Shown: one piece after another, positions 54,815 to 64,000 of the stretch
Layout of the letters: each line of letters begins with the position of its first letter
How positions within the stretch are numbered: the first letter of the stretch is position 1
DNA from: Micropterix aruncella
Lineage: Eukaryota > Arthropoda > Insecta > Lepidoptera > Micropterigidae
NCBI GenBank assembly: GCA_944548615.1
Contig: OX155978.1
Coordinates: 8,920,519-8,984,518 of the forward strand
Length of the DNA stretch: 64,000 nt
Direction: 5' to 3'
Translations under genes and position numbers: made by a program
Notes under the pieces: model-generated
Database searches by the model: none
Seen by the model: the letters and a program-made list of their open reading frames with translations, nothing else
Told to the model about the DNA's origin: nothing

Positions 54815-55350
54815 ATGATCTTAAAAGACCATAGTGTGAAAGTCAGATGTCGCATCGAACAAGGTAGAGCTTCGTTTATCAAAATGAGCGAACTTTTCTG
54901 CAACCGTAGTCTCAAACTCTCCACTAGATGCTGTCTGGTGCGGTGTTACATATTTCCAGTCCTATACGGAGTAGAAACATGGACATTAACCCAGATTTTG
55001 TGTAAAAGGTTAAAAGCTTTCGAATAGATTTACAGTAGAATATTGAAAATATCTTGGACGGATAGTCACAAATGAGACGGTGCTGCAAAGAATGCACAAA
55101 GGATTGGAATTACTGAAGACCATAAAGAGAATGGCCACATAATGCGTGGTAACAAATACCACCTTCTCCAATTAATCCTGCAAGGGAAGATAAAAGGCCG
55201 CCGAAGAGCTGGCCGAAGAAGAACCCACTGGCTACAAAACATCACTGAATGGTTCAACTCAAGAACCACCGAGTTGTTCCGCGCCGCACCATCACGAGCC
55301 CAAGTGGCCATAATGACCTCCGATACGAGATGGCCCTTTAAGAAGAAGAA
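54815..55350 (+). pseudogene. RTE-like LINE fragment
   Basis: It encodes CRIEQGRASFIKMSELFCNR, YIFPVLYGVETWTLT and then, after a stop, WLQNITEWFNSRTTELFRAA. It ends in (AAG)n at 55335-55345. The region 55064-55115 recurs in reverse at 63513-63563. Confidence 0.75.
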
Positions 55351-55435
55351 GTCATATTTCACATATGTACATATCTCACATATCACACATATTTCACATA
55401 TCAAGTACACAGTGATAAAGATAAGTTGTAGTTAG

Positions 55436-55925
55436 CAGACTAAGGTCAGGTTGGTTCGAGCTCTGGTTTTCTCGATCTTTCTCTATGCATCGGGGACATG
55501 GACCCTGAAGGCTTGGTTACGTACTAAAATCGATGCACTGGAGATGTGGTGTTGACGTAAAATGCTAGGAATCCCATGGACAGCACGCCGCACCAACAAA
55601 TCTGTCCTGGAATAACTCGGCATCCAAGTGAGGCTCTCCACCGTATGCATGAGAAGGGTCCTGCAGTTCTTCGGTCATGTTGCCAGGAGAAACCCAGAGA
55701 ATCTGGAGAAAATGCTTTCCGGGGGTCAAGTGGAGGGAAGAAGAAGCAGAGGTAGATCACCGGCCAGATGGAACGACCTCATCAAAGAAGTTACAAAAGG
55801 GTCAATACAATCTGCGACCCGCCATGCAGAAGACAGGTCGAAGTGGAGGAGCCTCGTAGGCAAACTGTTGTCTAGTGGCCACGATCCTCAATAATGAGGG
55901 AACGACGGAGAAGAAGAAGAAGTTA
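55436..55925 (+). pseudogene. RTE-clade LINE fragment
   Basis: Pieces [39 protein letters not shown] and [20 protein letters not shown] appear in different frames, with a (GAA)n end at 55907-55922. Same family as 46925-47760. Confidence 0.8.
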
Positions 55926-55935
55926 TATTCTGTTA

Positions 55936-56236
55936 ATGGGCCCGATTGCGTTTCTTTGTGAACTAAAATTGAAATTAGTTCAAGCAAACGAGATAGAGCA
56001 GTACTTTAGAGCAGAATATGAAACGAAGGATCGTTGATAAAAACTACCTGTTGAATAAATTTGAACACATTTCATGCGGTGTTAGATTCAGATGCTTTAT
56101 CTATGGCGGGTAGTTTTAATGTGAAAAAGTGTCAAACGTTCATTTCACTTTCCGCTCTAAGGTATTGCGCTGTCTCGTTCACACGGACTAATTTCCGATT
56201 TTAGTTTACGAAGAAACGCATTCGAGCCCAATATAT
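55936..56236. repeat. Foldback MITE, ~300 bp
   Basis: GGGCCCGATTGCGTTTCTTT..GTGAACTAAAATTGAAATTAG on the left pairs with CTAATTTCCGATTTTAGTTTAC..GAAACGCATTCGAGCCC on the right. The arms are roughly 90 bp. The right half is also present at 52785-52945. Confidence 0.75.
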
Positions 56237-56611
56237 ATAACCCATAGATATATAACCCATAGATATACATTATTAGAACCTGTATTATTATTATTATTAT
56301 TATTATTATTTATTCTGGACAGGCAGCTTTGCTGATAAGTCTAGCCCCTGAATTCTGAAGCGACGATACGATACACGTTTGTCGTCACTCAACAATAATT
56401 GCGATTCTGGAAGCGATTTGACAGTCTTTCAATCGTCAGAAGTAAGGTTAGGTTAGGATAGACGACAGCACTTGAGGTGTCGTCTGCATGTCGTTAGGAG
56501 AAGGCTGGGAAATGGCAGTAAAATCCCCATTCATCAATAATTACTGACTATTGAAAGACAATTGAAATTTGAATATAGCGCCAGAAATAAAGATATTCAA
56601 TAAAATAAATA

Positions 56612-58439
56612 GAAACGGAGCAACCATGGAATTCACCGACCGGAGTCGGTCCCATCATAATACTATTCTTATTTACGATTTTACCAAAACCCAACTGTCC
56701 CGTCTAGATGCACTGGTGACAGCTAGTTTAAAATCCTGGCTGTTCTTAGCCAAACCAGCTGACCCCTCGACTCTCTTCAGGTCCAAACAAAATTTTGGGC
56801 TAGCGCTTAAACTGCCCTCTCTGCTCTACGCCAACTCCAGAATAACCAAAAATTCGATTCTGTGCAATTCCAAAGATCCGGCAATATCGAAGCACGTAAT
56901 AAGTGGCCGTAGTGATTCAAATGAACTACAAGCCCGCGTAGACTTCCACAAAAAGTTCCTTACTGGAATCAGCCAGAATGGCACTGGTCTGGGGTATGGC
57001 AGTACAACCACGAGCGACGTGGACTTGAAGAAGTCTCTTTTGCGGGGAGATTACGACAGCAAGAGTATGGCTCATGCTATTGGCCTTCAATGCCAGAATG
57101 ATTGGACAACAATTGGGGACTTTTGCATTCCGCCTCCAATGCACTGGAAGGTAATGCTCTATGACTGGACGCCAGAGATGCTGAAATTTTATTTGAATGC
57201 CTTTCAGCATACACTTCCAGACCCCAGTAACCTCGCTCGTTGGAGCTTTGCCGAGGATAGTTCTTGTCCCCTCTGTAGCAATACCCCTTGCACAACTAGA
57301 CACATTCTAGCTGGCTGCAAGGTGGCCTTAGATCAAGGACGGTACACTTACCACCATGACAAAGTTCTCGCTGTTATTCGCGAGGTAATTAGTCTCTCAG
57401 TGGCTCGTGCCAACAAGGGTTTGACAGTATCCTCCAAACCCCCAATACAGTTTGTGCGGGATGGCTCTAAAGGCAAAAAACATTTAACTACAAAACCTTT
57501 CTCAATAATCGAGAAAGCTACAGATTGGATTCTGGAGGTTGATTCGGTCTCTAAGCAGTATAAATTCCCTGAAAGTCTCGGATGCACAGCACTCCGTCCA
57601 GATATAACTCTTAACTCTCTATCTCGGAAGGTGGCTCTTATTGTAGAATTAACTGTTCCATGGGAATCAAATATCCCAAAAGACCACGAGTACAAATTAA
57701 ATAAATACCATGATCTTGCAAATGCCGTAACCCGGAACGGCTTCACTGTTCACCTTCACGCGGTGGAAGTTGGCGCTCGTGGCCTGCCAGCTAAATCTCT
57801 ATTTCACCTCTTTAAAGATCTTGACCTTTCCAGAAAAATAATCAACTCTTTCTTAGAAAAATTATCTAAAACTGCGATTTGCGCATCTCAAATTCTATGG
57901 CTTCGAAGGGGGAGTGAATGGGTGGTAAGGTGAACGCTCACATGTGGCAAGACAGCTGTCCTAAACCTACCACAGCCGGTTCGTAAGTCCGGAATCCACT
58001 GCTCACCCCCCAGAAGTGTAAAAAAAAAATAGTATTATGATGGGCCCGACTCCGGTCGGTGAATTCCATGGCAGCTCCGTTTGTATTTATTTATATATTA
58101 CACTTTTGGGGGGTGAGCAGTGGATTCCGGACTTACGAACCGGCTGTGGTAGGTTTAGGACAGCTGTCTTGCCACATGTGAGCGTTCACCTTACCACCCA
58201 TTCACTCCCCCTTCGAAGCCATAGAATTTGAGATGCGCAAATCGCAGTTTTAGATAATTTTTCTAAGAAAGAGTTGATTATTTTTCTGGAAAGGCCAAGA
58301 TCTTTAAAGAGGTAAAATAGAGATTTAGCTGGCAGGCCACGAGCGCCAACTTCCACCGCGTGGAGGTGAACAGTGAAGCCGTTCCGGGTTACGGCATTTG
58401 CAAGATCATGGTATTTATTTAATTTGTACTCGTGGTCTT
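56612..58439 (+). mobile_element. RLE-LINE derivative inserted as a foldback unit
   Basis: The unit starts GAAACGGAGCAACCATGGAA. The LINE 3' tail, reverse complemented, carries the same about 60 bp (AACGGAGCTGCCATGGAATT through CATCATAATACTATT) at 58025-58085. After the tail, 58097-58439 is an inverted copy of the LINE's own last 340 bp. The whole lies between ATAAATA duplications. Confidence 0.8.
56626..57933 (+). CDS. Intact C-terminal half of an RLE-type LINE polyprotein
   Basis: From ATG 56626 the frame is open for 436 codons; the same frame is open upstream to 56569. The first 14 residues ([14 protein letters not shown]) come from the inverted tail. Then follow the RT thumb region (LIYDFTKTQLSRLDALVTAS, LKSWLFLAKP), a connector, the zinc motif [18 protein letters not shown] (about 215-232) and a restriction-like endonuclease with RPD (Asp about 326) and VELTVPWE (Glu about 341). 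In RLE-type LINEs this endonuclease nicks the target for reverse transcription. The catalytic RT palm is missing, so it cannot self-copy. At least five other fragments of the family are in the window, but this is the only one with a long undamaged frame. Confidence 0.8.
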   Translation: MEFTDRSRSHHNTILIYDFTKTQLSRLDALVTASLKSWLFLAKPADPSTLFRSKQNFGLALKLPSLLYANSRITKNSILCNSKDPAISKHVISGRSDSNELQARVDFHKKFLTGISQNGTGLGYGSTTTSDVDLKKSLLRGDYDSKSMAHAIGLQCQNDWTTIGDFCIPPPMHWKVMLYDWTPEMLKFYLNAFQHTLPDPSNLARWSFAEDSSCPLCSNTPCTTRHILAGCKVALDQGRYTYHHDKVLAVIREVISLSVARANKGLTVSSKPPIQFVRDGSKGKKHLTTKPFSIIEKATDWILEVDSVSKQYKFPESLGCTALRPDITLNSLSRKVALIVELTVPWESNIPKDHEYKLNKYHDLANAVTRNGFTVHLHAVEVGARGLPAKSLFHLFKDLDLSRKIINSFLEKLSKTAICASQILWLRRGSEWVVR

Positions 58440-58589
58440 ATAAATAAAGGACGCGATCCGAATTGCCCTTAGCTCAAACACTAAGCACGCTCAGAGCCCA
58501 GTCCGAATTGAGCATACGCCGCTCACTGATTTCGAAGTATGAATCCTAACATACTATATGCCTTTACGCGATGTAATCTATGTGACAAC

Positions 58590-59036
58590 TTGGGTTGTCG
58601 ACTACAGCGGGCGAGCCCGTTACCTCAAGAAGTTTTAACGATTAGTCGTTCTATCTCCCTGGAGTGAGCGTAGAAGACTTGGGGACGAAACAGTCCACCA
58701 TCTAGCTACACACAACCCCGTAAGAGGCCAACGCCTTAACCGCGAGATAGCCAGGAAAGTTACCTGGCGGGCCGACACTCACGCCCTTACTTCCAATTGT
58801 AACCAGATTACTCCGGTCTCTCGATTGGTTACGAGTTCGAAGTCGCTTGCGTGGTCCTCTCCCTTACGAAGCGGTGAAACGGTGTTTACCGAATCTATCG
58901 CGGACCACAGCGTCCTTTGCCCGGCTGTTCACCCAGGATCGGATGGCCGATGGTCATTTCAAGAGCAGTCGCCAAAAGGTCCGCAACCACCCCCGCTCTA
59001 TAGGAAACAGTACTGCTTCCGGACTCCCCCGACTAA
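58590..59036 (-). repeat. ~670-bp repeat, truncated
   Basis: It starts GTTGTCGACTACAGCGGGCG and stops abruptly after CCGGACTCCCCCGACTA, at the same point in the family where the R1-like LINE inserted in the 22-kb copy. Confidence 0.75.
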
Positions 59037-59040
59037 ATCT

Positions 59041-59077
59041 AAGTTCCCACGTTTTAAAACTTAAAACGTGGGAACTT
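59041..59077. repeat. Perfect 17-bp-arm hairpin at a repeat junction
   Basis: AAGTTCCCACGTTTTAA and TTAAAACGTGGGAACTT, separated by AAC, lie right where the ~670-bp repeat ends. Confidence 0.85.
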
Positions 59078-59460
59078 GGACATATATGGGTACTAGGAGC
59101 TTGCCAGGGGTGCGGACTAAACGTCCAACACTGAGTGTTCCATTATTAACACATATCAAAACGAAATTAACATATTCATCGCATACACAAACCCACACAA
59201 TCCAACACACATACTCACACACACTCACCTCCCCACACATATGTAGTTTAAACACTTTTAACACACATGCACTACAACTATTTTTTATATATTTTTTTTA
59301 TAAAATTAAAAAAAATATGTTTTTTTTTATTTTTTTATTCAAAATTAAACCATTTTAATTTAAATTCACATTTTCATCCCGCCAAATCATCATTCTCCCA
59401 GTACCACAGAAGAAAAGCGGGTAGCCGTTGGTGACAGCAGCGGATGCCAGTATTCTTCTC

Positions 59461-59499
59461 GCCGCTGAGGAAGGAGCCACGGGCTCCGAAACGTTCGGC
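59461..59499 (+). ncRNA. Hammerhead-like ribozyme motif (Penelope-associated type), candidate
   Basis: Read 5' to 3': GCCG (stem I), CTGAGGA (core CUGANGA), one unpaired A, GGAGCC, loop ACG, GGCTCC (perfect 6-bp stem II), GAAA (core), CGTT (minimal stem III and U-H cleavage position), CGGC (stem I, pairs with GCCG). Small hammerheads with nearly absent stem III are known from Penelope-like elements. Against it: the extra A before stem II and a U rather than C at the expected cleavage nucleotide. No Penelope coding sequence is adjacent here. Confidence 0.5.
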
Positions 59500-59574
59500 T
59501 AAGGTACTCAACTCTATCCCTTTTACTAACCAAAAACCCTAAAGTGTATAAAAATACAAAATTTTCATTAAAAA

Positions 59575-60360
<786 letters not shown>

Positions 60361-61050
60361 ATGGATCTTGTAGCCCAAGCTGCACGAAACCGTTCACCAC
60401 CGCTCTACATTACAATGGAAATTTTTATCTCCTTTTTATTGTATTTTGGCAAAGGGCAGCAGGTGATTGTCGCAAGTGCGACATTTTTCATAACCAGTTT
60501 TCACTTTATTTTATTAATTTGGCTTTATTCTTTCAGTTTCAAATAGAGGTTTTCCATCAATAATTTAATTTTTTTATCATTCACAAACTGTTTAATAATA
60601 CCCTGATTTTTAAAAAATCTCAAAAACAGATTTTTTGTGCCAATTGATAAAAAGTGTACAATTTGAAACCATTTGATGCAAACTGCTAACACCAAAAGGA
60701 AGCTTATTTTTCGTACTACAAAACCAAGCTTTAAAATGTTTAGAAAACGATTTCTTTTATAGTATTAATATTCATTTTTTATAATGATATTACATTAATT
60801 TATTATAGTTAAATTAATATTATTTATATTAATTTAATATAATAAATTCATTTATTATAATCTAATCATATAACTATATAAATACTTTTTCTTATTTTAT
60901 AACATATTTTAGTTTCTCATAAATAGGATAAAACGATTTAACCGCGTGAAGTTTATAGCACTAGTGACTAGTGATAATACTAAACTAAGCGTTTTATTTA
61001 CATTATAAGTAAAAGACTCGTGATAATACTAAACTAAGCATTTTATTTAT
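60361..61050. other. A/T-rich, no gene recognised
   Basis: ACTAAACTAAGC..TTTTATTTA is duplicated at about 60980-61000 and 61032-61050. A short Penelope-tail fragment lies near 60925-60962. Confidence 0.4.
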
Positions 61051-61990
61051 ACTCAAAGTTCAAAGTTCAAAGTTTATTTATTCCAAAAAACCCGGTAAGG
61101 GTATAGAACTTACAATTAATAAATCTATTTTTTATATATTCATATTTTAAACATATCATATATCTGGCAAAAATAAAATTAAATCACGTTAGAAATCTGA
61201 AAGTCAATAAACTATACAAAATCAACCATTACATTGTCTAAATATTAAAAAGATCATTTAGAAATATCAAAAAAAGAAATACCAAATCCAAAAATAAAAA
61301 AAAAGTATAAATCTTTAAATTAAAAAAAACAATAATAATAATAATAATCAAGGAGTCCAATTTGGAAAGCATCAAATAATAATCAGAGTAAAAATATAAA
61401 AATAAAAGCAATAATTCCTAAATCATGTTACATAATCAGTAAGTGAATTGTCTATAAAATGAAGTGTTCAGAATAGGATTAAAATGGAAGTTGAAAAAAA
61501 TAAAAATAAATAAAATAGTAGTCAATTGTGAATATAAAATTTTAAAAGTCCGTGCCATATAAACATTTTTGCAGTAAAAATTCCTTGGTAAGTTTTTTAA
61601 ATAGTGCATATGTTTGTATATTTTTTTAATTCATCTGGTAACCTGTTATAAAATGTTATGCTTCTGTATTGAGTTGTCTTTTGAAATTGTGATGTTGCAG
61701 GTATAGAATTATGAGTATACATCGATTTGTGCCTTGTATTGTGGGAATGTATTTGGGCAAGAGTTTGGTGCTTACTATATACCTTATTAAAAAAAGTAAT
61801 CATTCAAAGATTACATAAACATTTAAAACCATTATGTTTAAAGTTCCTTTACGGATTACAAGTGCATTTGTTTGATTGTTGGTGTTTTTTGTAGGCAAAA
61901 CTTTAATTTTATTAACTTTTTGTTTCGAAATCCAAAACGGTAATTAAATAATCTTCTTTTGATATTATCTACAATTTCCAGATATTTGGT
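61050..61990 (-). mobile_element. LINE 3' end with (TTTGAAC)n tail
   Basis: The plus strand starts with CAAAGTTCAAAGTTCAAAG, the complement of a LINE 3' tandem tail. The minus strand encodes HSHNTRHKSMYTHNSIPATS and SITFYNRLPDELKKYTNICT, a typical C-terminal LINE signature, near 61600-61750. It is 5'-truncated. Confidence 0.75.
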
Positions 61991-62117
61991 TCGTTTTTTC
62001 CATATTTCTCATTTTTCCTTAGGTGCAATAATCGAAAGTAAATATAATTAAAGCCAGCGTGTCCCTGCGCATGTGCGATATGGTAGAATGTGATTAATAT
62101 AATGTTAACTCTTTCAA

Positions 62118-62171
62118 TTATTGGTTAACATTTCTGAGGATGGTAAAGTAAGAATACGTAGTTTTCATGAT
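62118..62171 (-). CDS. Odorant receptor terminal exon
   Basis: 17 codons plus stop: IMKTTYSYFTILRNVNQ. It matches the conserved C-terminal TM7 end of the family. Confidence 0.9.
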   Translation of the reverse strand: MMKTTYSYFTILRNVNQ

Positions 62172-62718
62172 CTGAAAAATACAAAGTTTAATTCGTAGTA
62201 CACTGACATGTGACGGTCAAAATAATATCTACGAAAGGATAAACTCACCGCAACAAAAGTGACCAATGAGAGTGGATAAATCCTGCCAGCCCTAAATTGA
62301 ACTGGTATATTAAAGCGTTGCATTAAAATGAGAGTGTTTAGCATATAATCCTTTTCGGTAATGCGCTCGTACCAATTCAATGTATACAGAGTGTACATCA
62401 ACATTTCGTGCTGAATTTCAATTTGATCACCGCAATAGTTAAGAACAAGCAACTCAGTTATTATCTCTGGAATGCTAATTAATAACCCAAATGTGTCCAG
62501 AGATAAATTCATCTGTGAAAAATAATATTCATATTACCAATAAGCAAAACAAGTAATATGTATTTAAATTAATACACAAATATATATTATATACATAAAA
62601 ATGAATAAGCAGACTCACAATACTAATATAATACACAGTTATTGCTAAAAATACAATAAATCCACCTAGCGAGACTAGAGTCGATAATACAAACAAACTC
62701 TCAAATTCTTCGAAAACT
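62118..62718 (-). CDS. Insect odorant receptor (7tm_6), last three exons
   Basis: Exons 62619-62718, 62249-62512 and 62118-62171 (minus) have GT-AG borders (GTGAGT donors; acceptors TTTTTCCAG, TTTTCACAG and ATTTTTCAG) and join in frame to a TAA at 62118-62120. The product ends with a transmembrane segment (LVSLGGFIVFLAITVYYISI), the NYCGDQIEIQHEMLMYTLYT region, ILMQRFNIPVQFRAGRIYPL, and the classic TM7 end TTYSYFTILRNVNQ. Insect odorant receptors form ligand-gated cation channels with Orco in dendrites of olfactory neurons; this C-terminal part builds the pore. Upstream exons (about two thirds of the protein, normally near 400 residues) are not visible; a LINE and an assembly gap follow at 63000-63512. 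Which receptor it is cannot be told from this part. Confidence 0.92.
62249..62512 (-). CDS. Odorant receptor exon (penultimate)
   Basis: 264 bp, phase 0 at both ends. It begins MNLSLDTFGLL and ends YPLSLVTFVA before GTGAGT. Confidence 0.9.
62619..62718 (-). CDS. Odorant receptor exon (antepenultimate, TM6 region)
   Basis: 100 bp: one base completing a codon, then 33 codons from VFEEFESLF to YYISI, phase 0 at its end. Confidence 0.85.
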
Positions 62719-62999
62719 CTGGAAAAACATAAAAAGATATTACTTTAAATTTTTATAAAGGTTGTCAAATAATATTTCCTGAAGAATGGGGTTAAAAAGG
62801 TTGCACATAATATTTTGCTACGTTTCGCCCGCGGCCTCGCTCAATATATAGTTTAGAGTTGAGTGTTAAAAAATATACATCATAAATTTCCAAAAGTAGA
62901 TTTATTTTAAAATCTGAATTAAAATCAATAATTCTAATTCGACCACCGTAAAAACTGAAAAAACGTCCTATTCTAACATTACACTAAGACATAAAATAC

Positions 63000-63312
63000 A
63001 AACGGAGCTGCCATGGAATTCACCGACCGAAGTCAGGCCCATCATATACTAATATTTCACTTCTGGGGGAGAACGGTGGATAGGTTTAGGACAGCTGTTT
63101 TGCCACATGTGGGCGTTTACCTTACAACCCATTCACCCCTCCTTCGAAGTCATAGAATTTGAGATGCGGAAATCGCGGTTATAGATATTTTTTAGGAAGG
63201 AGTTGAATATTTTCCTGGAGAGACCAAGATCTTTAAAAAGGTGAAAAAGAGATTAAGCTGGCAGGCCATGAGCGCTAACTTTCACCGCGTGAAGGTGAAT
63301 AGTGAAACCGTT
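63000..63312 (-). mobile_element. RLE-type LINE 3' fragment, cut by the assembly gap
   Basis: On the plus strand it starts AAACGGAGCTGCCATGGAAT (the LINE's 3' terminus in reverse). It continues through the complement of the C-terminal coding part to the N run. Confidence 0.75.
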
Positions 63313-63512
63313 NNNNNNNNNNNNNNNNNNNNNNNNNNNNNNNNNNNNNNNNNNNNNNNNNNNNNNNNNNNNNNNNNNNNNNNNNNNNNNNNNNNNNNNN
63401 NNNNNNNNNNNNNNNNNNNNNNNNNNNNNNNNNNNNNNNNNNNNNNNNNNNNNNNNNNNNNNNNNNNNNNNNNNNNNNNNNNNNNNNNNNNNNNNNNNNN
63501 NNNNNNNNNNNN
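63313..63512. other. Assembly gap (200 N)
   Basis: Exactly 200 N, probably a placeholder length. Neighbouring sequences may not be truly adjacent. Confidence 0.99.
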
Positions 63513-64000
63513 TTACAATCCTTTGTGCATTCTTTGCAGCACCGTCTCATTTGTGACTCTATCCGTCAAATAGAGTGGCTTTCTATTAGACGATGTCGGG
63601 ATTTTTACATACTCACCCTACTCTTCCGTGTACTATAGTCAAACAGGCCTACTTATGTGTATACTCTCTTCTCACCGCTATCATTCCATGGCATTCCATT
63701 TCGCTCTCAGGAAAATCTATTATTGGCTGTACCTCAGCATTCATCAACTCTCATGTCCAGGTCTTTCACAGTGCAGGCGGCCCGACTCTCGAATTCCGTG
63801 CCTTTCCCCATAAGACAACTTGATGACTGGGTTTAAAAAATATTCATAGAGACATTTACTCAACTCATGAATTCTCTCCCCCCTCCCGTCTCTTTTGCTT
63901 GTTCTTATATTCCATTCATCCCTTTGATATCGAGTTGGCATACGTTACTAATCACTGTTTTATATTTTATACTATGATGACTATTTCATAAGTTTATTCA
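63513..64000. other. RTE-like fragment, then unassigned repeat-like sequence
   Basis: 63513-63563 is the reverse complement of 55064-55115 (RTE-like LINE). The remainder has broken frames with a LINE-tail flavour (VQAARLSNSVPFPIRQL near 63770) but no firm identification. Confidence 0.45.

Larger units (their letters stand above)
56083..58590 (+). repeat. Right arm of the inverted duplication, carrying an RLE-LINE unit
   Basis: 56083-56611 and 58440-58590 are the reverse complement of 52265-52945. The 7 bases ATAAATA flank the insertion at 56605-56611 and 58440-58446. Confidence 0.8.

Noticed and set aside
63241..63573. Frames crossing the N run
   Set aside because: They consist mostly of unknown residues created by the assembly gap.

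Overview
This is a window of an insect nuclear genome, most likely a moth or butterfly. The case rests on spliced genes with GT-AG introns, a 7-transmembrane insect odorant receptor, and a dense mix of repeats: Helitrons ending in CTAG, an R1-clade LINE, BEL/Pao, Penelope-like, RTE and CR1/jockey-type LINEs, mariner, hAT and many small foldback elements. A 200-base run of N at 63313-63512 marks an assembly gap. The species is an inference; no mitochondrial or rDNA marker is present.

Host genes. (1) On the minus strand, a frame stays open for about 4.37 kb and runs off the left edge. It encodes a very unusual protein with about 45 degenerate mixed-charge repeats. (2) Exons of the Ran-binding zinc-finger splicing factor ZRANB2 lie at 14473-14739 and 11652-11801 (minus). 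The giant frame is in the right order, strand and splice phase to be a further exon of the same gene, but this is unproven. (3) Five exons of mitochondrial delta(3,5)-delta(2,4)-dienoyl-CoA isomerase (ECH1 family) lie between 29197 and 53112 (plus). They join in one frame of 199 codons that includes all three expected acidic catalytic residues. The C-terminal exons are not in the window. Its introns of 1.6-12.5 kb are packed with transposons. (4) The last three exons of an odorant receptor lie at 62118-62718 (minus).

Layout. 4.4-11.6 kb: mariner, LINE, Tc1-like and RLE-LINE debris. 11.6-16.6 kb: ZRANB2, with a LINE sitting 127 bp upstream of its start codon. 16.6-22 kb: mostly non-coding, with four clear palindromic MITEs. 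22.1-25.1 kb: a 5'-truncated R1-clade LINE with a 14-bp target duplication inside a roughly 670-bp repeat that has about ten copies or fragments here. 25.2-31.3 kb: hAT, LTR-like repeats, a C-only tract, ECH1 exon 1. 31.9-36.6 kb: two Helitrons, RTE, hAT. 37-46.2 kb: Penelope-like element, then a BEL/Pao element with paired 1540-bp LTRs inserted in an RLE-type LINE. 46.7-52 kb: multi-level nested insertions, including a 1.9-kb inverted-repeat element with 9-bp target duplications and a TTAA-flanked MITE. 52.3-58.6 kb: an inverted duplication, one arm of which carries an RLE-LINE derivative with an intact 436-codon frame. 59-60.4 kb: a hammerhead-like motif and a 182-bp (AT)n tract. 61-64 kb: LINE tail, odorant receptor, gap.

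The genes do not form a functional cluster. The strongest items for follow-up are the giant mixed-charge repeat gene, the hammerhead-like motif, the BEL/Pao element with an in-frame RT-integrase deletion, the AACTGGGCGC inverted-repeat transposon, and the RLE-LINE foldback insertion.
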